Notes: generated by a model from the sequence alone, not told the origin. 64,000 bases of DNA from Flavobacterium sp. MC2016-06 (GCF_009711165.2 NZ_WMID02000003.1:62001-126000); one strand, 5' to 3'; positions 1 through 7,339 are shown, numbered from the stretch's first letter. Numbers and translations: made by a program.

Positions 1-13
1 GAAACACACTGTA

Positions 14-39
14 TAGAGACGCACTGCAGTGCGTCTCTA
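14..39. repeat. 26-bp perfect palindrome
   Basis: TAGAGACGCACTG is followed directly by its reverse complement CAGTGCGTCTCTA. It is intergenic and would form a strong hairpin. It resembles the short palindromic repeats scattered in flavobacterial genomes; no further copy was seen in this window. Confidence 0.7.
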
Positions 40-54
40 CGATAATTTCAGCGA

Positions 55-195
55 TTGGAATTTGGAATTTCAGCGATTGGAATTTTATTTAGAAGCACTC
101 TTCTACAATTGGAATTTGGAATTTAAAAAATTGGAATTTTATTTAGAAGTACTCTTCTACAATTGGAATTTGGAATTTAAAAGATTGGAATTTTA
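55..195. repeat. 54-bp tandem repeat, about 2.6 copies
   Basis: Copies begin at 55, 109 and 163. Each starts TTGGAATTTGGAATTT, then a 6-nt variable part, then TTGGAATTTTA; the first two continue through an AGAAGYACTCTTCTAC hairpin, and the third ends at the stop codon of the following minus-strand gene. The same TTGGAATTTGGAATTTAAAAGA block recurs as one arm of a palindrome near 48945-49010, so this is a genome-wide intergenic repeat family. The open frame across it is not a gene. Confidence 0.85.
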
Positions 196-1206
196 TACTT
201 CATATTTATCAAGTGCCTTCTGCAGTATTTTTTTCATTCGGTTTCGAAGATATTCGGGTTGAATGACTTCAATTCCATCACCAAAACCTAAGAGAATACG
301 TTCCATTTCATAATTTGGAGAAAGAAACAAATGCACAATAATACTTTTATCTTCGTTTTCCTTAATGACTCTTTGAGTGTGATGTAAAGGTTTTGTTATA
401 ACATAAGGAGCATTTACGGCATCTATCCAAAGTGCAATTTTTCTAGGCTGTAAACCCGTATTTACGGTAACGCCAATTACATTTTTATAAAATAAGTCAG
501 CATCAAAATCTTCCTCTATATAAGGTAGATTAAAATCGTAGTCTATAGCAACAATTCTGTCCAGCGCTAAATTGGTGATAGCAGCACCACTTTTTTGTTT
601 TCCGATTAAAAACCATCTGTTATTAAACTCCTTTAAAATAAAAGGATGAAAATGAAATTTAGTTTCTTCTCTAGATTTAAATGATTTGTAGGTAATAATC
701 AAAACCATTTTTTTAATAATTGCCTGATAAACTTCATCCAAATAATGTAAACCTTTCAAGCCTTCATTTTTATCCAGATAAATAACGGGTTTTGTGTTCG
801 ATTTCTCAGCGTATATTTTATCTTCCAAACGCTGTAGAATATCCGATACATCGCTGAATAAAGAGAAATCTTTAAATTGTTTCAGCATCGAAACCGTTTC
901 AGTCAAAACATTAATGTCAGTTTCTGTAAGCGGAATATCAGTTATCGAAAATTCATCATCTTCATATTTATAAAACTTCTTTTCGTAAACAACAATAGGC
1001 GCATTGTAGCCGAGTTTTTCGCTACGCATCATTTGTATATCCAGCTGAACAGTTCTTTTGCTTACTGGGTTTTCTTTTCCTTCATATTCATACAAAGCAT
1101 CCGAACACGCATTCATTAAATCCTCTAAAGTCCAAGTTCTGTAAGAATTTTGCAGACATTTGTCTATCGTTTTATATCTGATAAGGGCATTTTTATTTTG
1201 AGCCAT
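193..1206 (-). CDS. WYL-domain transcriptional regulator
   Basis: A 337-residue protein of the HTH-WYL family, usual length for the group. Residues 1-75 form a winged-helix DNA-binding region (SKRTVQLDIQMMRSEKLGY resembles the recognition helix and wing). Residues 150-330 hold the WYL ligand-binding domain, with the name-giving motif as RWFLIG, and a C-terminal WCX-like segment. WYL proteins are known to bind nucleic-acid-derived ligands and to regulate DNA-damage, phage-defence and RNA-repair loci. It lies beside the TROVE/RtcB cluster in the opposite direction, with the HD gene between. I infer, without direct proof, that it is the regulator acting on the palindrome repeated at 2109, 3728, 4543 and 22586. 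No copy of that operator is seen before its own start. Confidence 0.85.
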   Translation of the reverse strand: MAQNKNALIRYKTIDKCLQNSYRTWTLEDLMNACSDALYEYEGKENPVSKRTVQLDIQMMRSEKLGYNAPIVVYEKKFYKYEDDEFSITDIPLTETDINVLTETVSMLKQFKDFSLFSDVSDILQRLEDKIYAEKSNTKPVIYLDKNEGLKGLHYLDEVYQAIIKKMVLIITYKSFKSREETKFHFHPFILKEFNNRWFLIGKQKSGAAITNLALDRIVAIDYDFNLPYIEEDFDADLFYKNVIGVTVNTGLQPRKIALWIDAVNAPYVITKPLHHTQRVIKENEDKSIIVHLFLSPNYEMERILLGFGDGIEVIQPEYLRNRMKKILQKALDKYEV

Positions 1207-1210
1207 AATT

Positions 1211-1345
1211 TTTTGGTTTTGGCGTTAAGGCGCAGAGGTTTTTTTGTTTCACGCAGATTTTGCAGATTTTTTTCGATCCTTTTTAATCTTTTAATCTGTG
1301 GCATTAAAAAACTTTGCGACTCCGCGACTTTGCGAGATTATTTAT
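1211..1345. repeat. Flavobacterial intergenic repeat fragments
   Basis: Between the WYL gene and the structured element lie partial copies of repeats found elsewhere in the window: a TTTCACGCAGATTTTGCAGAT piece (also 10821, 41973, 57250), an AATCTGTGGC piece (also near 4515 and 46003-46210) and an AAACTTTGCGACT piece (also 6500 and 20600). No coding sequence is supported here. Confidence 0.55.
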
Positions 1346-1359
1346 GCGTTTAATTTTTT

Positions 1360-1456
1360 GGGCGTGTCCCAAGGGCCGGGCTGTACACTATATCTTTTGT
1401 GGCTCCCGATAGCTATCGGGACCGCCACAAAAGGATGCCGTTTCCATCCCTCACGC
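1360..1456. repeat. Structured GGGCGTG...CACGC repeat element
   Basis: A 97-bp GC-rich island between two minus-strand genes. The ends GCGTG and CACGC pair. A nested long hairpin has arms TTTTGTGGC and GCCACAAAA, enclosing a perfect CCCGATAG/CTATCGGG palindrome. The composition is quite unlike the AT-rich surroundings. It looks like a dispersed, structured flavobacterial repeat (element or RNA); the family name is not known to me. It also lies at the 3' end of the HD gene, so it could act in termination. Confidence 0.55.
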
Positions 1457-1458
1457 AT

Positions 1459-2073
1459 TTACGTTAATAAAGAAATCTCTTTTTTAATATTGATTCTCGC
1501 TTTTTCTTCATACAATCTTCTAAATTCCTCCGTCTGAAAAATAAATTCATTTTCCAGAAAATGTTCCAAAGCCTTTTTTCTACCGGGTTGATATAGAAAA
1601 TCAGGATAAATGCGATATTCTTTTCTAATCTGGTTAAAGTAAACTTGATAATCTTCCCATTCTTTAGAAAGGATTTTCAAATCAAAATCAATAAGCCAGT
1701 TGATATCTTCAATTTCATTCTGCTGATGAAGCTGTGTCGCGCAGATCGCATCAAAAATCAAATTCTTATTTAAAGAATCATTTTTAGATAAAACTTTCAG
1801 TGCCAATTCAGCACTTTTGAGTTCATTATCCTTTTTTGTTGCTTTATAAATATAGTCGTGATAGAAAATACTAAACAATACTTCATCAGGGTCTTTAAGG
1901 TTATTTTGATATTCATCAAATAATTCGATCATTTCTTTTAAATGATTCAAATTATGATAATGTCTTGATTTGGTAGAATATGTTTTTTCTAAATCAAGCC
2001 ATAAAAGCCTAATTTTATTAGGATCAAAGCCAATTTTGGAAAGCAGATTTGAATACTTTTCTTGTAGATTCAT
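1459..2073 (-). CDS. HD-domain metal-dependent phosphohydrolase
   Basis: A 204-residue protein of the predicted metal-dependent HD superfamily. Metal-ligand motifs are visible: RHYHNLNHL (about residues 37-45), then FYHDYIY (the HD pair, about residue 70), and further acidic residues in the helices that follow. The family resembles small cytosolic HD hydrolases of unknown substrate. Its start faces the TROVE gene across a 125-bp gap that contains the 23-bp operator palindrome, so it may be divergently co-regulated with RNA repair. Read on the minus strand, an AAATTTG box lies about 10 nt beyond the operator. HD enzymes can process nucleotides or 2',3'-cyclic phosphates; such a role here is inference from context. 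Confidence 0.75.
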   Translation of the reverse strand: MNLQEKYSNLLSKIGFDPNKIRLLWLDLEKTYSTKSRHYHNLNHLKEMIELFDEYQNNLKDPDEVLFSIFYHDYIYKATKKDNELKSAELALKVLSKNDSLNKNLIFDAICATQLHQQNEIEDINWLIDFDLKILSKEWEDYQVYFNQIRKEYRIYPDFLYQPGRKKALEHFLENEFIFQTEEFRRLYEEKARINIKKEISLLT

Positions 2074-2108
2074 AAGTAAGATTTAATCAAAAATACAAAT
2101 TTTATTTT

Positions 2109-2147
2109 ACTGCGCAGAATAATTGCGCAGTAGTTTTGAAATCTTTG
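2109..2147 (+). promoter_or_regulatory. Operator-promoter 1 (upstream of TROVE gene)
   Basis: The palindrome ACTGCGCA-GAATAAT-TGCGCAGT (2109-2131) is perfect. The -7 TTTG lies at 2144-2147, 13 nt further on. The TTG in the right arm falls about 20 nt before the -7 element, where a Bacteroidota -33 TTG belongs, so a bound regulator would overlap RNA polymerase. The symmetric site also faces the divergent HD gene. The same arrangement recurs at 3728, 4543 and 22586. Confidence 0.85.
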
Positions 2148-2198
2148 TAATGTCAAAACGAAACAACACAGATTGTTTAATTTTAAAAACCAGAAATT

Positions 2199-3716
2199 AT
2201 GAAATTCAATTTTATATCAAAAGAAAAAACTACTATAGTTAATCACGAAAATGCTATTGCTTTTCCGTTAACACCAGAATACGAATTGTATGCAGCAGTT
2301 GTAACAACAAGTTTAAATGCTTCATTTTATGAAAAAGATACAACACGTTTGGAGAGAATTCAAAACCTAATCCAAAAATGCAATCCAGTATTTGTAGCAA
2401 AGCTGGCAGTTTATGCACGTAACGAAATGCACATGCGTTCAGTACCATTAGTTTTGGTTGTAGAATTGGCAAAAATATATTCTGGTGATTCATTAATCAG
2501 TAAAACAATCACACATGTTATACAGCGTGCCGATGAGATAACAGAATTATTGGCCTATTACCAAATGGCAAATGACCGAAACGGTGTAAAAAAATTGAAT
2601 CGTTTGTCAAAACAAATCCAAAAAGGTTTGGCAGTTTCGTTCAATAAATTTGACGAGTACCAATTGGCAAAATACAACCGCGACGGTGCAGTAAAATTGA
2701 AAGATGCTTTGTTTTTGGTACATCCAAAAGCTAAAGATGAGGTGCAGCAAGAATTGTTCAATAAAATTGTAAACGATACTTTGCAAACACCTTATACTTG
2801 GGAAACAGAATTGTCGCAATTAGGTCAAGTTAAATTCTACAATGAAGAGGAAAAGCAAAAAGCATTCACTCAAAAATGGGAAGAACTGATCGAAAGCAAC
2901 AAATTGGGTTATATGGCTTTGCTTCGTAATTTGCGAAATATATTAGAAGCCAATGTTTCTGGTTCTCATATTATGAAAGTGTGTGATTTTCTTTCGAATG
3001 AAAAAGCAGTTTCGAATTCAAAACAATTGCCATTCCGATTTTTAGCAGCGTACCGAGAACTAAAATTAGTAAACTCTAAATATACTGCTTCCGTTTTAGA
3101 TGCATTAGAAAGTGCGGTAATGGTAAGTGCTCAAAACATAAAAGGTTTTGATGTAAATACTTCGGTAGTTATTGCCTGCGATGTTTCGGGTTCGATGCAA
3201 AAAGCGATTTCTCCAAAAAGTAAAGTAATGCTTTACGATATTGGTTTAATGCTGGGTATGTTAATGCAAAGCCGTTGTCAAAATGTAGTGAGCGGTATGT
3301 TTGGTGATTTTTGGAAAATAATCAATATGCCAAAACGAAGTGTATTGTCTAACGTAAACGAATACTACCGACGCGAAGGTGAAGTAGGTTACTCAACCAA
3401 CGGTTATTTGGTTTTAGAAGACTTAATAAAACGAAATGAAATTGTAGATAAAGTAATGTTGTTTACCGATGTACAAATGTGGAACAGTAATGGAACTAGC
3501 AATACTTTTAGTAATTCTTGGATGAAATACAAAAGAATAGCTCCAAATGCTAAATTGTATTTGTTTGATTTGGCAGGTTACGGTCAAGTGCCAATAAACG
3601 TTCAAAAAAATGACGTTTATTTAATCGCCGGTTGGTCAGACAAAGTGTTTGATGTATTGCATGCTTTAGAAGATAAAAGCAGTGCTTTAAATTACATCAA
3701 TCAAATAGAATTGTAA
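2199..3716 (+). CDS. rsr: TROVE (Ro60/Rsr-like) RNA-binding protein with vWA domain
   Basis: A 505-residue protein, close in length to bacterial Rsr/Ro60 proteins. Residues about 15-300 form the helical-repeat TROVE ring, which in the family binds Y RNAs and the 3' ends of misfolded RNAs. Residues about 320-500 form a von Willebrand A domain with an intact MIDAS motif DVSGSM (about residue 328) and FTDVQMW (about residue 421). Bacterial Ro works with Y RNA and PNPase in RNA decay and stress survival. Here it is followed by a structured non-coding array and then rtcB, the same order as the enterobacterial rsr-yrlBA-rtcBA locus. The start at 2199 sits about 45 nt after the expected transcription start of operator-promoter 1. 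Confidence 0.93.
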   Translation: MKFNFISKEKTTIVNHENAIAFPLTPEYELYAAVVTTSLNASFYEKDTTRLERIQNLIQKCNPVFVAKLAVYARNEMHMRSVPLVLVVELAKIYSGDSLISKTITHVIQRADEITELLAYYQMANDRNGVKKLNRLSKQIQKGLAVSFNKFDEYQLAKYNRDGAVKLKDALFLVHPKAKDEVQQELFNKIVNDTLQTPYTWETELSQLGQVKFYNEEEKQKAFTQKWEELIESNKLGYMALLRNLRNILEANVSGSHIMKVCDFLSNEKAVSNSKQLPFRFLAAYRELKLVNSKYTASVLDALESAVMVSAQNIKGFDVNTSVVIACDVSGSMQKAISPKSKVMLYDIGLMLGMLMQSRCQNVVSGMFGDFWKIINMPKRSVLSNVNEYYRREGEVGYSTNGYLVLEDLIKRNEIVDKVMLFTDVQMWNSNGTSNTFSNSWMKYKRIAPNAKLYLFDLAGYGQVPINVQKNDVYLIAGWSDKVFDVLHALEDKSSALNYINQIEL

Positions 3717-3725
3717 AACAAAAAT

Positions 3726-3766
3726 CTACTGCGTAAAATAATTGCGCAGTAGTATTTGAATCTTTG
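3726..3766 (+). promoter_or_regulatory. Operator-promoter 2 (upstream of ncRNA array)
   Basis: Core ACTGCGTA-AAATAAT-TGCGCAGT at 3728-3750, extended on both sides by CT/AG, with -7 TTTG at 3763-3766. It starts 10 nt after the TROVE stop codon, and no coding frame follows, only hairpin and tRNA-like units. The non-coding stretch therefore has its own copy of the regulon promoter. Confidence 0.85.
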
Positions 3767-3789
3767 TAATAGAAAAATAATGAAACAAG

Positions 3790-3930
3790 TGTCGTAGATA
3801 AGTGTTACTTCGATCCAAACGTCTCGGTCGGGAGTTCGAATCTCTCCATTTTTGTTAGTAATAAAAATGTAGCTCAGCGGTTAGAGTAAGATGAACAGTT
3901 ACTTATTGCCATTTACCTTGTTTTTTTTAA
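3790..3930 (+). ncRNA. Y-RNA-like unit 1 with tRNA-like arms
   Basis: Begins with the repeated hairpin motif TGTCGT...ACTTCG (3790-3812), in which AAGT pairs with ACTT. A good T-arm follows: GGGAG, loop TTCGAAT, CTCTC (3830-3846). Then comes a tRNA-like 5' half: AAATG acceptor piece, TA, a GCTC/GAGT D-arm with AGCGGTTA loop, and a GTAAG/CTTAT stem, ending near CATTT and a run of eight T (about 3921). Bacterial Y RNAs are known to combine a Ro-binding stem with a tRNA-like module, and this unit fits that plan. The exact ends are not known. Confidence 0.65.
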
Positions 3931-3939
3931 AAAAAAGAA

Positions 3940-4072
3940 TGCCGTAAGTAAGAGATACTTCGTCAATATTTAGGGGAGGAATAGCGAAGTTGTAAAAACA
4001 GCAAGGTTATCCAGTTCGACTCTGGCACACGCACGCCCCGTTTCTCTTATTGCTTTTGCTTCTTTTTAAAAA
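3940..4072 (+). ncRNA. Y-RNA-like unit 2 with tRNA-like T-arm
   Basis: Motif TGCCGT...TACTTCG at 3940-3962 with AAGTA pairing to TACTT. Downstream is a T-arm CCAG, loop TTCGACT, CTGG (about 4011-4026) and a T-rich tail at about 4063-4072. The layout is the same as unit 1. Confidence 0.6.
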
Positions 4073-4080
4073 CTGAAAAA

Positions 4081-4137
4081 TGTCGTGTGTTAGCGCTACT
4101 TCGTTCCAAAAAATAACGCTGATCAATTATTACTTTT
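4081..4137 (+). ncRNA. Y-RNA-like unit 3 (short)
   Basis: Motif TGTCGT...CTACTTCG at 4081-4103, directly followed by TTCCA as in unit 1 (ATCCA). The unit is short, ends in a T-run, and has no clear T-arm. It may be a decayed copy or a hairpin-only module. Confidence 0.5.
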
Positions 4138-4151
4138 TCAAATTTATAAGA

Positions 4152-4236
4152 TGCCGTTTATAAGTGCTACTTCGCGGCATGATAATATTAGGTTCGAATC
4201 CTTAAAGTCACTTGTAAAATTATTGCTCTTAAAAAA
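4152..4236 (+). ncRNA. Y-RNA-like unit 4 with closing stem and T-arm
   Basis: Motif TGCCGT...CTACTTCG at 4152-4174. This copy shows an outer stem: TGCCG (4152-4156) pairs with CGGCA (4175-4179), inside which AAGT pairs with ACTT. A T-arm-like TTAGG, loop TTCGAAT, CCTTAA follows. It is the clearest copy for the structure of the repeated module. Confidence 0.6.
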
Positions 4237-4245
4237 ACAAAAGAG

Positions 4246-4320
4246 TGTCGTCAGGAAATGGTTACTTCGCCTTACATGAAAAAACAAACCATTCCTAAAC
4301 ATTACCTCTTTTATAATTAT
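4246..4320 (+). ncRNA. Y-RNA-like unit 5
   Basis: Motif TGTCGT...GTTACTTCG at 4246-4269, one base longer in the spacer than the other four copies. No T-arm is visible after it; a T-rich stretch lies near 4310. The array seems to end here, before the palindromic repeat at 4384. Confidence 0.5.
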
Positions 4321-4383
4321 AAATTAAAAAATGAATGTAGTAAAAAGACACCATGTAAATAAGATTAAAACGAATTGATTGTT

Positions 4384-4482
4384 CATTTCGACGGAGGAGA
4401 AATCGCACTAGAAGATCGACAATCAAGATCGCCAAATCTTTGAGGAAATACTAGTGCGATTTCTCCTCCGTCGAAATGACAT
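4384..4482. repeat. REP-type palindrome, copy 1
   Basis: The arms TCATTTCGACGGAGGAGAAA and its complement TTTCTCCTCCGTCGAAATGA enclose about 55 nt with further pairing (ATCGCACTAG/CTAGTGCGAT). Related copies lie at 6321-6421 and 44253-44352. This one separates the ncRNA array from the rtcB promoter. Confidence 0.85.
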
Positions 4483-4542
4483 AAAATGAGGAAAAAATCA
4501 TTTTAATTCTTTAAATCTGTGGCAAAAAACAAATTAAAGTTA

Positions 4543-4580
4543 TCTACGCAAAATAATTACGCAGTACGAAACAACCTTTG
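4543..4580 (+). promoter_or_regulatory. Operator-promoter 3 (upstream of rtcB)
   Basis: Core TCTACGCA-AAATAAT-TACGCAGT at 4543-4565, the most diverged copy, with the AAATAAT spacer conserved. The -7 TTTG is at 4577-4580, 12 nt after the core. Because this promoter lies inside the upstream in-frame extension of rtcB, it argues for the rtcB start at 4603. Confidence 0.8.
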
Positions 4581-4602
4581 TACTATCAAAAAAATAGAAA
4601 AC

Positions 4603-6024
4603 ATGAATACACAAATCAACGGATTTGAATTAATAGCATTAGGATTCCCACAAGGCCAAGCAATTGGCGTTGCCTTAAAAATAAACAGCAAAAGACATGG
4701 ACTTAAACGTGAAGAAATGATGACTAATTTCAAGAACGTTTTAGAAAATCCAGAACACTATATAGACGATGCTATTTTTAGCAAACTGGCAGTTGTTTTA
4801 ATCGAAAAAGCAAATGAAAAGCCAGAAGATTTTATTGCCTTAAATCCAACCCCAAATGCTTATTCGGCTTACGGATTAGAGCATATCGAAGACGGCGCCA
4901 GAAAACAAATGGAAGTTGCAATGCAATTGCCTGTTACCGTTGCCGGCGCTTTAATGCCAGATGCTCATCAAGGTTACGGATTACCAATTGGAGGTGTTTT
5001 GGCAACCAAAAATGCTGTTATTCCGTATGGCGTTGGAGTTGATATTGGCTGTAGAATGGCTTTGTCGGTTTACGATATTCCAGAAGGTTTTTATTTTGAG
5101 AACGAAGCTAAATTTAAAAGAGAATTAATTGCACATTCTAAGTTTGGAGCTGGACACGGTTTTCAAGGACAGTACAAAGCAGATCACGCCGTTTTGAGCG
5201 ATGAAGCTTTTAATATGAATCCGTTTGTGAAGAACTTAAAAGATAAAGCTTGGTCACAATTGGGGTCTTCTGGAGGAGGAAATCATTTTGTTGAATTCGG
5301 AATTATGGAGTTTGCCCAAGACGATACGATTTTGAATATTCCGAAAGGGAAATATGTGGCTTTGTTAACGCATTCTGGTTCTAGAGGAATGGGTGCAACT
5401 CTTGCGGGACATTATACCAAAATTGCGAAAGATGTTTGTAAATTGCCAGAAGTGGCAAGAAACTTAGCCTACTTAGATATGAATTCGCAATTAGGTCAGG
5501 AATATTGGCTGGCGATGAATCTTGCAGGAGATTACGCTTCGGCTTGTCATGAAGTTATTCATACCAAAATGGAAAAAGCTTTAGGCGCCGTAGTTTTGGC
5601 AAAAGTCGAAAATCACCACAACTTTGCTTGGAAAGAAATCTGGAATGGCGAAGAAGTAATCGTGCATAGAAAAGGCGCAACTCCAGCAGGAAAAGGCGTT
5701 ATGGGAATCATTCCCGGAAGTATGACCGCGCCTGGGTTTTTGGTAAGAGGAAAAGGCCAGGAGAACGCCATCAATTCGGCTTCGCACGGAGCAGGAAGAC
5801 AAATGAGCCGAACACAAGCCATAAAAAACATCACTAAAAGTGAAATGCAGTCGATCTTAAAAGATCACGGCGTAACGCTTATTGGTGCAGGTTTAGACGA
5901 AGCGCCAATGGCCTACAAAGATATTAACCAAGTTATGGCATCACAACAAGAATTAGTTGATGTTGTAGCAAAATTTACTCCAAAAATGGTCAGAATGGCC
6001 GATGACGGAAGTAGAGAAGATTAA
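4603..6024 (+). CDS. rtcB: RNA-splicing/repair ligase RtcB
   Basis: A 473-residue GTP- and Mn2+-dependent RNA ligase. RtcB joins 2',3'-cyclic phosphate (or 3'-phosphate) ends to 5'-OH ends, as made by anticodon nucleases. All family motifs are present: DIGCRM (about residue 147), HSGSRGMG (about 258), ENHHNFAW (about 338), HRKGATPAG, IPGSMTAPGF (about 371) and SHGAGRQMSR (about 394), which holds the histidine that becomes guanylylated. I chose the ATG at 4603 because the in-frame extension upstream contains the promoter. It is the last gene before a strong terminator. No rtcA (cyclase) or archease gene is seen in the window. Confidence 0.96.
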   Translation: MNTQINGFELIALGFPQGQAIGVALKINSKRHGLKREEMMTNFKNVLENPEHYIDDAIFSKLAVVLIEKANEKPEDFIALNPTPNAYSAYGLEHIEDGARKQMEVAMQLPVTVAGALMPDAHQGYGLPIGGVLATKNAVIPYGVGVDIGCRMALSVYDIPEGFYFENEAKFKRELIAHSKFGAGHGFQGQYKADHAVLSDEAFNMNPFVKNLKDKAWSQLGSSGGGNHFVEFGIMEFAQDDTILNIPKGKYVALLTHSGSRGMGATLAGHYTKIAKDVCKLPEVARNLAYLDMNSQLGQEYWLAMNLAGDYASACHEVIHTKMEKALGAVVLAKVENHHNFAWKEIWNGEEVIVHRKGATPAGKGVMGIIPGSMTAPGFLVRGKGQENAINSASHGAGRQMSRTQAIKNITKSEMQSILKDHGVTLIGAGLDEAPMAYKDINQVMASQQELVDVVAKFTPKMVRMADDGSRED

Positions 6025-6027
6025 GCA

Positions 6028-6063
6028 AACCTAACAGGTTTTTAAAGCCTGTTAGGTTTTTTT
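6028..6063 (+). terminator. Rho-independent terminator of rtcB
   Basis: CCTAACAGG and CCTGTTAGG form a 9-bp stem around a short A/T loop, followed by a T-run, directly after the rtcB stop codon. The CCTAACAGGTTT sequence recurs near 12187. Confidence 0.85.
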
Positions 6064-6079
6064 AGGTTCAAAAGATTCA

Positions 6080-6223
6080 ATCATTAAAACAGAAATCTAC
6101 AATGAGTTTATTAAAGAGAACTACTTTGTAGAGTTTGTTTTGGACGATAGAAACCAAGTGGTTGATACCTGGAGAAATGACTTAAGACTGCCTTGTTTCC
6201 AGGTTTATTATGGAGATTTTTAG
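6080..6223 (+). pseudogene. Possible 3' remnant of a lost gene
   Basis: An open stretch of 47 codons without a start reads as a protein-like C-terminus, with segments such as KENYFVEFVLDDRNQVVD and RLPCFQVYYGDF before a stop. It lies just after the rtcB terminator. The composition is more protein-like than the flanking repeats. I do not recognise the family, and it may be chance. Confidence 0.3.
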
Positions 6224-6320
6224 GCGTAGATTTAACCGTAAAGTTCGTAATCCCGATAACTATTGGGATACGCAAAGGTTCGCAAAGGTTTGTTTCACGC
6301 AAAGATTTATCCTCATTTTT

Positions 6321-6421
6321 ATGTCATTTCGAGGGACGAGAAATCGCACGCGGAACTCCATAACGACAAGCTTCAATCTTTGTAGACAATCTAATGTGAT
6401 TTCTCGTTCCTCGAAATGACA
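6321..6421. repeat. REP-type palindrome, copy 2
   Basis: The arms GTCATTTCGAGGGACGAGAA and TTCTCGTTCCTCGAAATGAC, with ATCGCAC and the related AATGTGAT inside, are the same family as 4384-4482 and 44253-44352, with compensating changes in the two arms (GGGACGAG versus CTCGTTCC). Confidence 0.85.
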
Positions 6422-6427
6422 AATATT

Positions 6428-6536
6428 ACGCTTAAAAAACTTTGAGAATTAGCGCTTTAGCGGCAAAAACAAAAAAACAAAGCAAAGAATAAAAAAAAAC
6501 TTTGCGACTTAGTGCCTTAGCGGCAAAAATAAAAAA
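6428..6536. repeat. AAACTTTG...CGGCAAAAA tandem fragments
   Basis: Two consecutive degenerate copies of an AAACTTTGnGAnTTAGnGCnTTAGCGGCAAAAA unit precede tatD. Related copies occur near 1310, 20600-20720 and 44440. They are typical intergenic repeats. No promoter could be singled out for tatD inside them. Confidence 0.5.
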
Positions 6537-6538
6537 AT

Positions 6539-7339
6539 ATGAAAACATACATAGACATAGGTATTAACCTAACCAATAAACAATTCCAAAACGATACAGA
6601 CGATATCGTACAAGACGCACAAGATGCCGACGTTACAAAAATGATCCTTACAGGTACAAGCGTACGAAATAGCGAAGAATCAGCTAGAATAGCCAAACAA
6701 TATCCGGGCGTTTTATATGCCACAGCAGGAATTCATCCGCATGATGCGAAGAGTTTTGACAATCAGAGTATTTCAAAACTAAAGAATTTATTGCTGCAGC
6801 AACATGTCGTTTCGGTAGGCGAGTGCGGACTCGATTTTGATCGTGATTTTTCGCCTAGAAACGTACAAGAATCGTGTTACAAAGCACATTTAGAATTAGC
6901 GATCGAAATTCAGAAACCTTTGTTTTTGCACGAAAGAGCTGCTTTTACTCGGTTTATCAGTATTACGAGCGAATATCTGCCGAAACTGCCAAAAGCCGTT
7001 GTACATTGTTTTACAGGAACTTTGCAAGAAGCTAAAACGTATCTCGATAACGGATTTTATCTGGGGTTTACAGGAGCAATTTCAGACAGTAAACGTTTTG
7101 AACATTTAAAAGAAGTCATTCAATATGTTCCGCTGGACAAAATGATGATCGAAACCGATGCGCCGTTTATGCTTCCAAAAAATGTTCCGAATAGTCTTTT
7201 AAAAAAATACCACGATCGTAGATGCGAACCTGCGTTTCTGCCTTATGTTGCGGGAACAATTGCGCAGTTTAAAGGAGTATCTTTGGATAGAGTGGCGGAA
7301 CAGACAACATTAAATTCTAAAGTTTTTTTTGGGATTTAG
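6539..7339 (+). CDS. tatD: TatD-type metal-dependent nuclease
   Basis: A 266-residue TIM-barrel hydrolase that matches E. coli TatD closely in motif order: DIGINLTNKQF at the start, then TAGIHPHDAK, VSVGECGLDFDRDFS (metal-binding Glu), HERAAFTRF, VVHCFTGT, and MIETDAPFMLP with the final Asp. TatD is known as a 3'-5' exonuclease on DNA and RNA. The usual flavobacterial housekeeping relative is of the YcfH type, so an E. coli TatD-like enzyme beside rtcB suggests trimming of damaged RNA ends in the same island. That link is inference from position only. Confidence 0.9.
   Translation: MKTYIDIGINLTNKQFQNDTDDIVQDAQDADVTKMILTGTSVRNSEESARIAKQYPGVLYATAGIHPHDAKSFDNQSISKLKNLLLQQHVVSVGECGLDFDRDFSPRNVQESCYKAHLELAIEIQKPLFLHERAAFTRFISITSEYLPKLPKAVVHCFTGTLQEAKTYLDNGFYLGFTGAISDSKRFEHLKEVIQYVPLDKMMIETDAPFMLPKNVPNSLLKKYHDRRCEPAFLPYVAGTIAQFKGVSLDRVAEQTTLNSKVFFGI

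Noticed and set aside
55..195. CRISPR-like array
   Set aside because: The repeats are contiguous, without unique spacers, and there are no cas genes.
29..262. Plus-strand open frame of 77 codons at the window start
   Set aside because: It only translates the 54-bp tandem repeat and overlaps the 3' end of the WYL gene.
4519..4602. Upstream in-frame start for rtcB
   Set aside because: The extension contains operator-promoter 3 including the -7 element, so it cannot be translated from that message; ATG 4603 is preferred.
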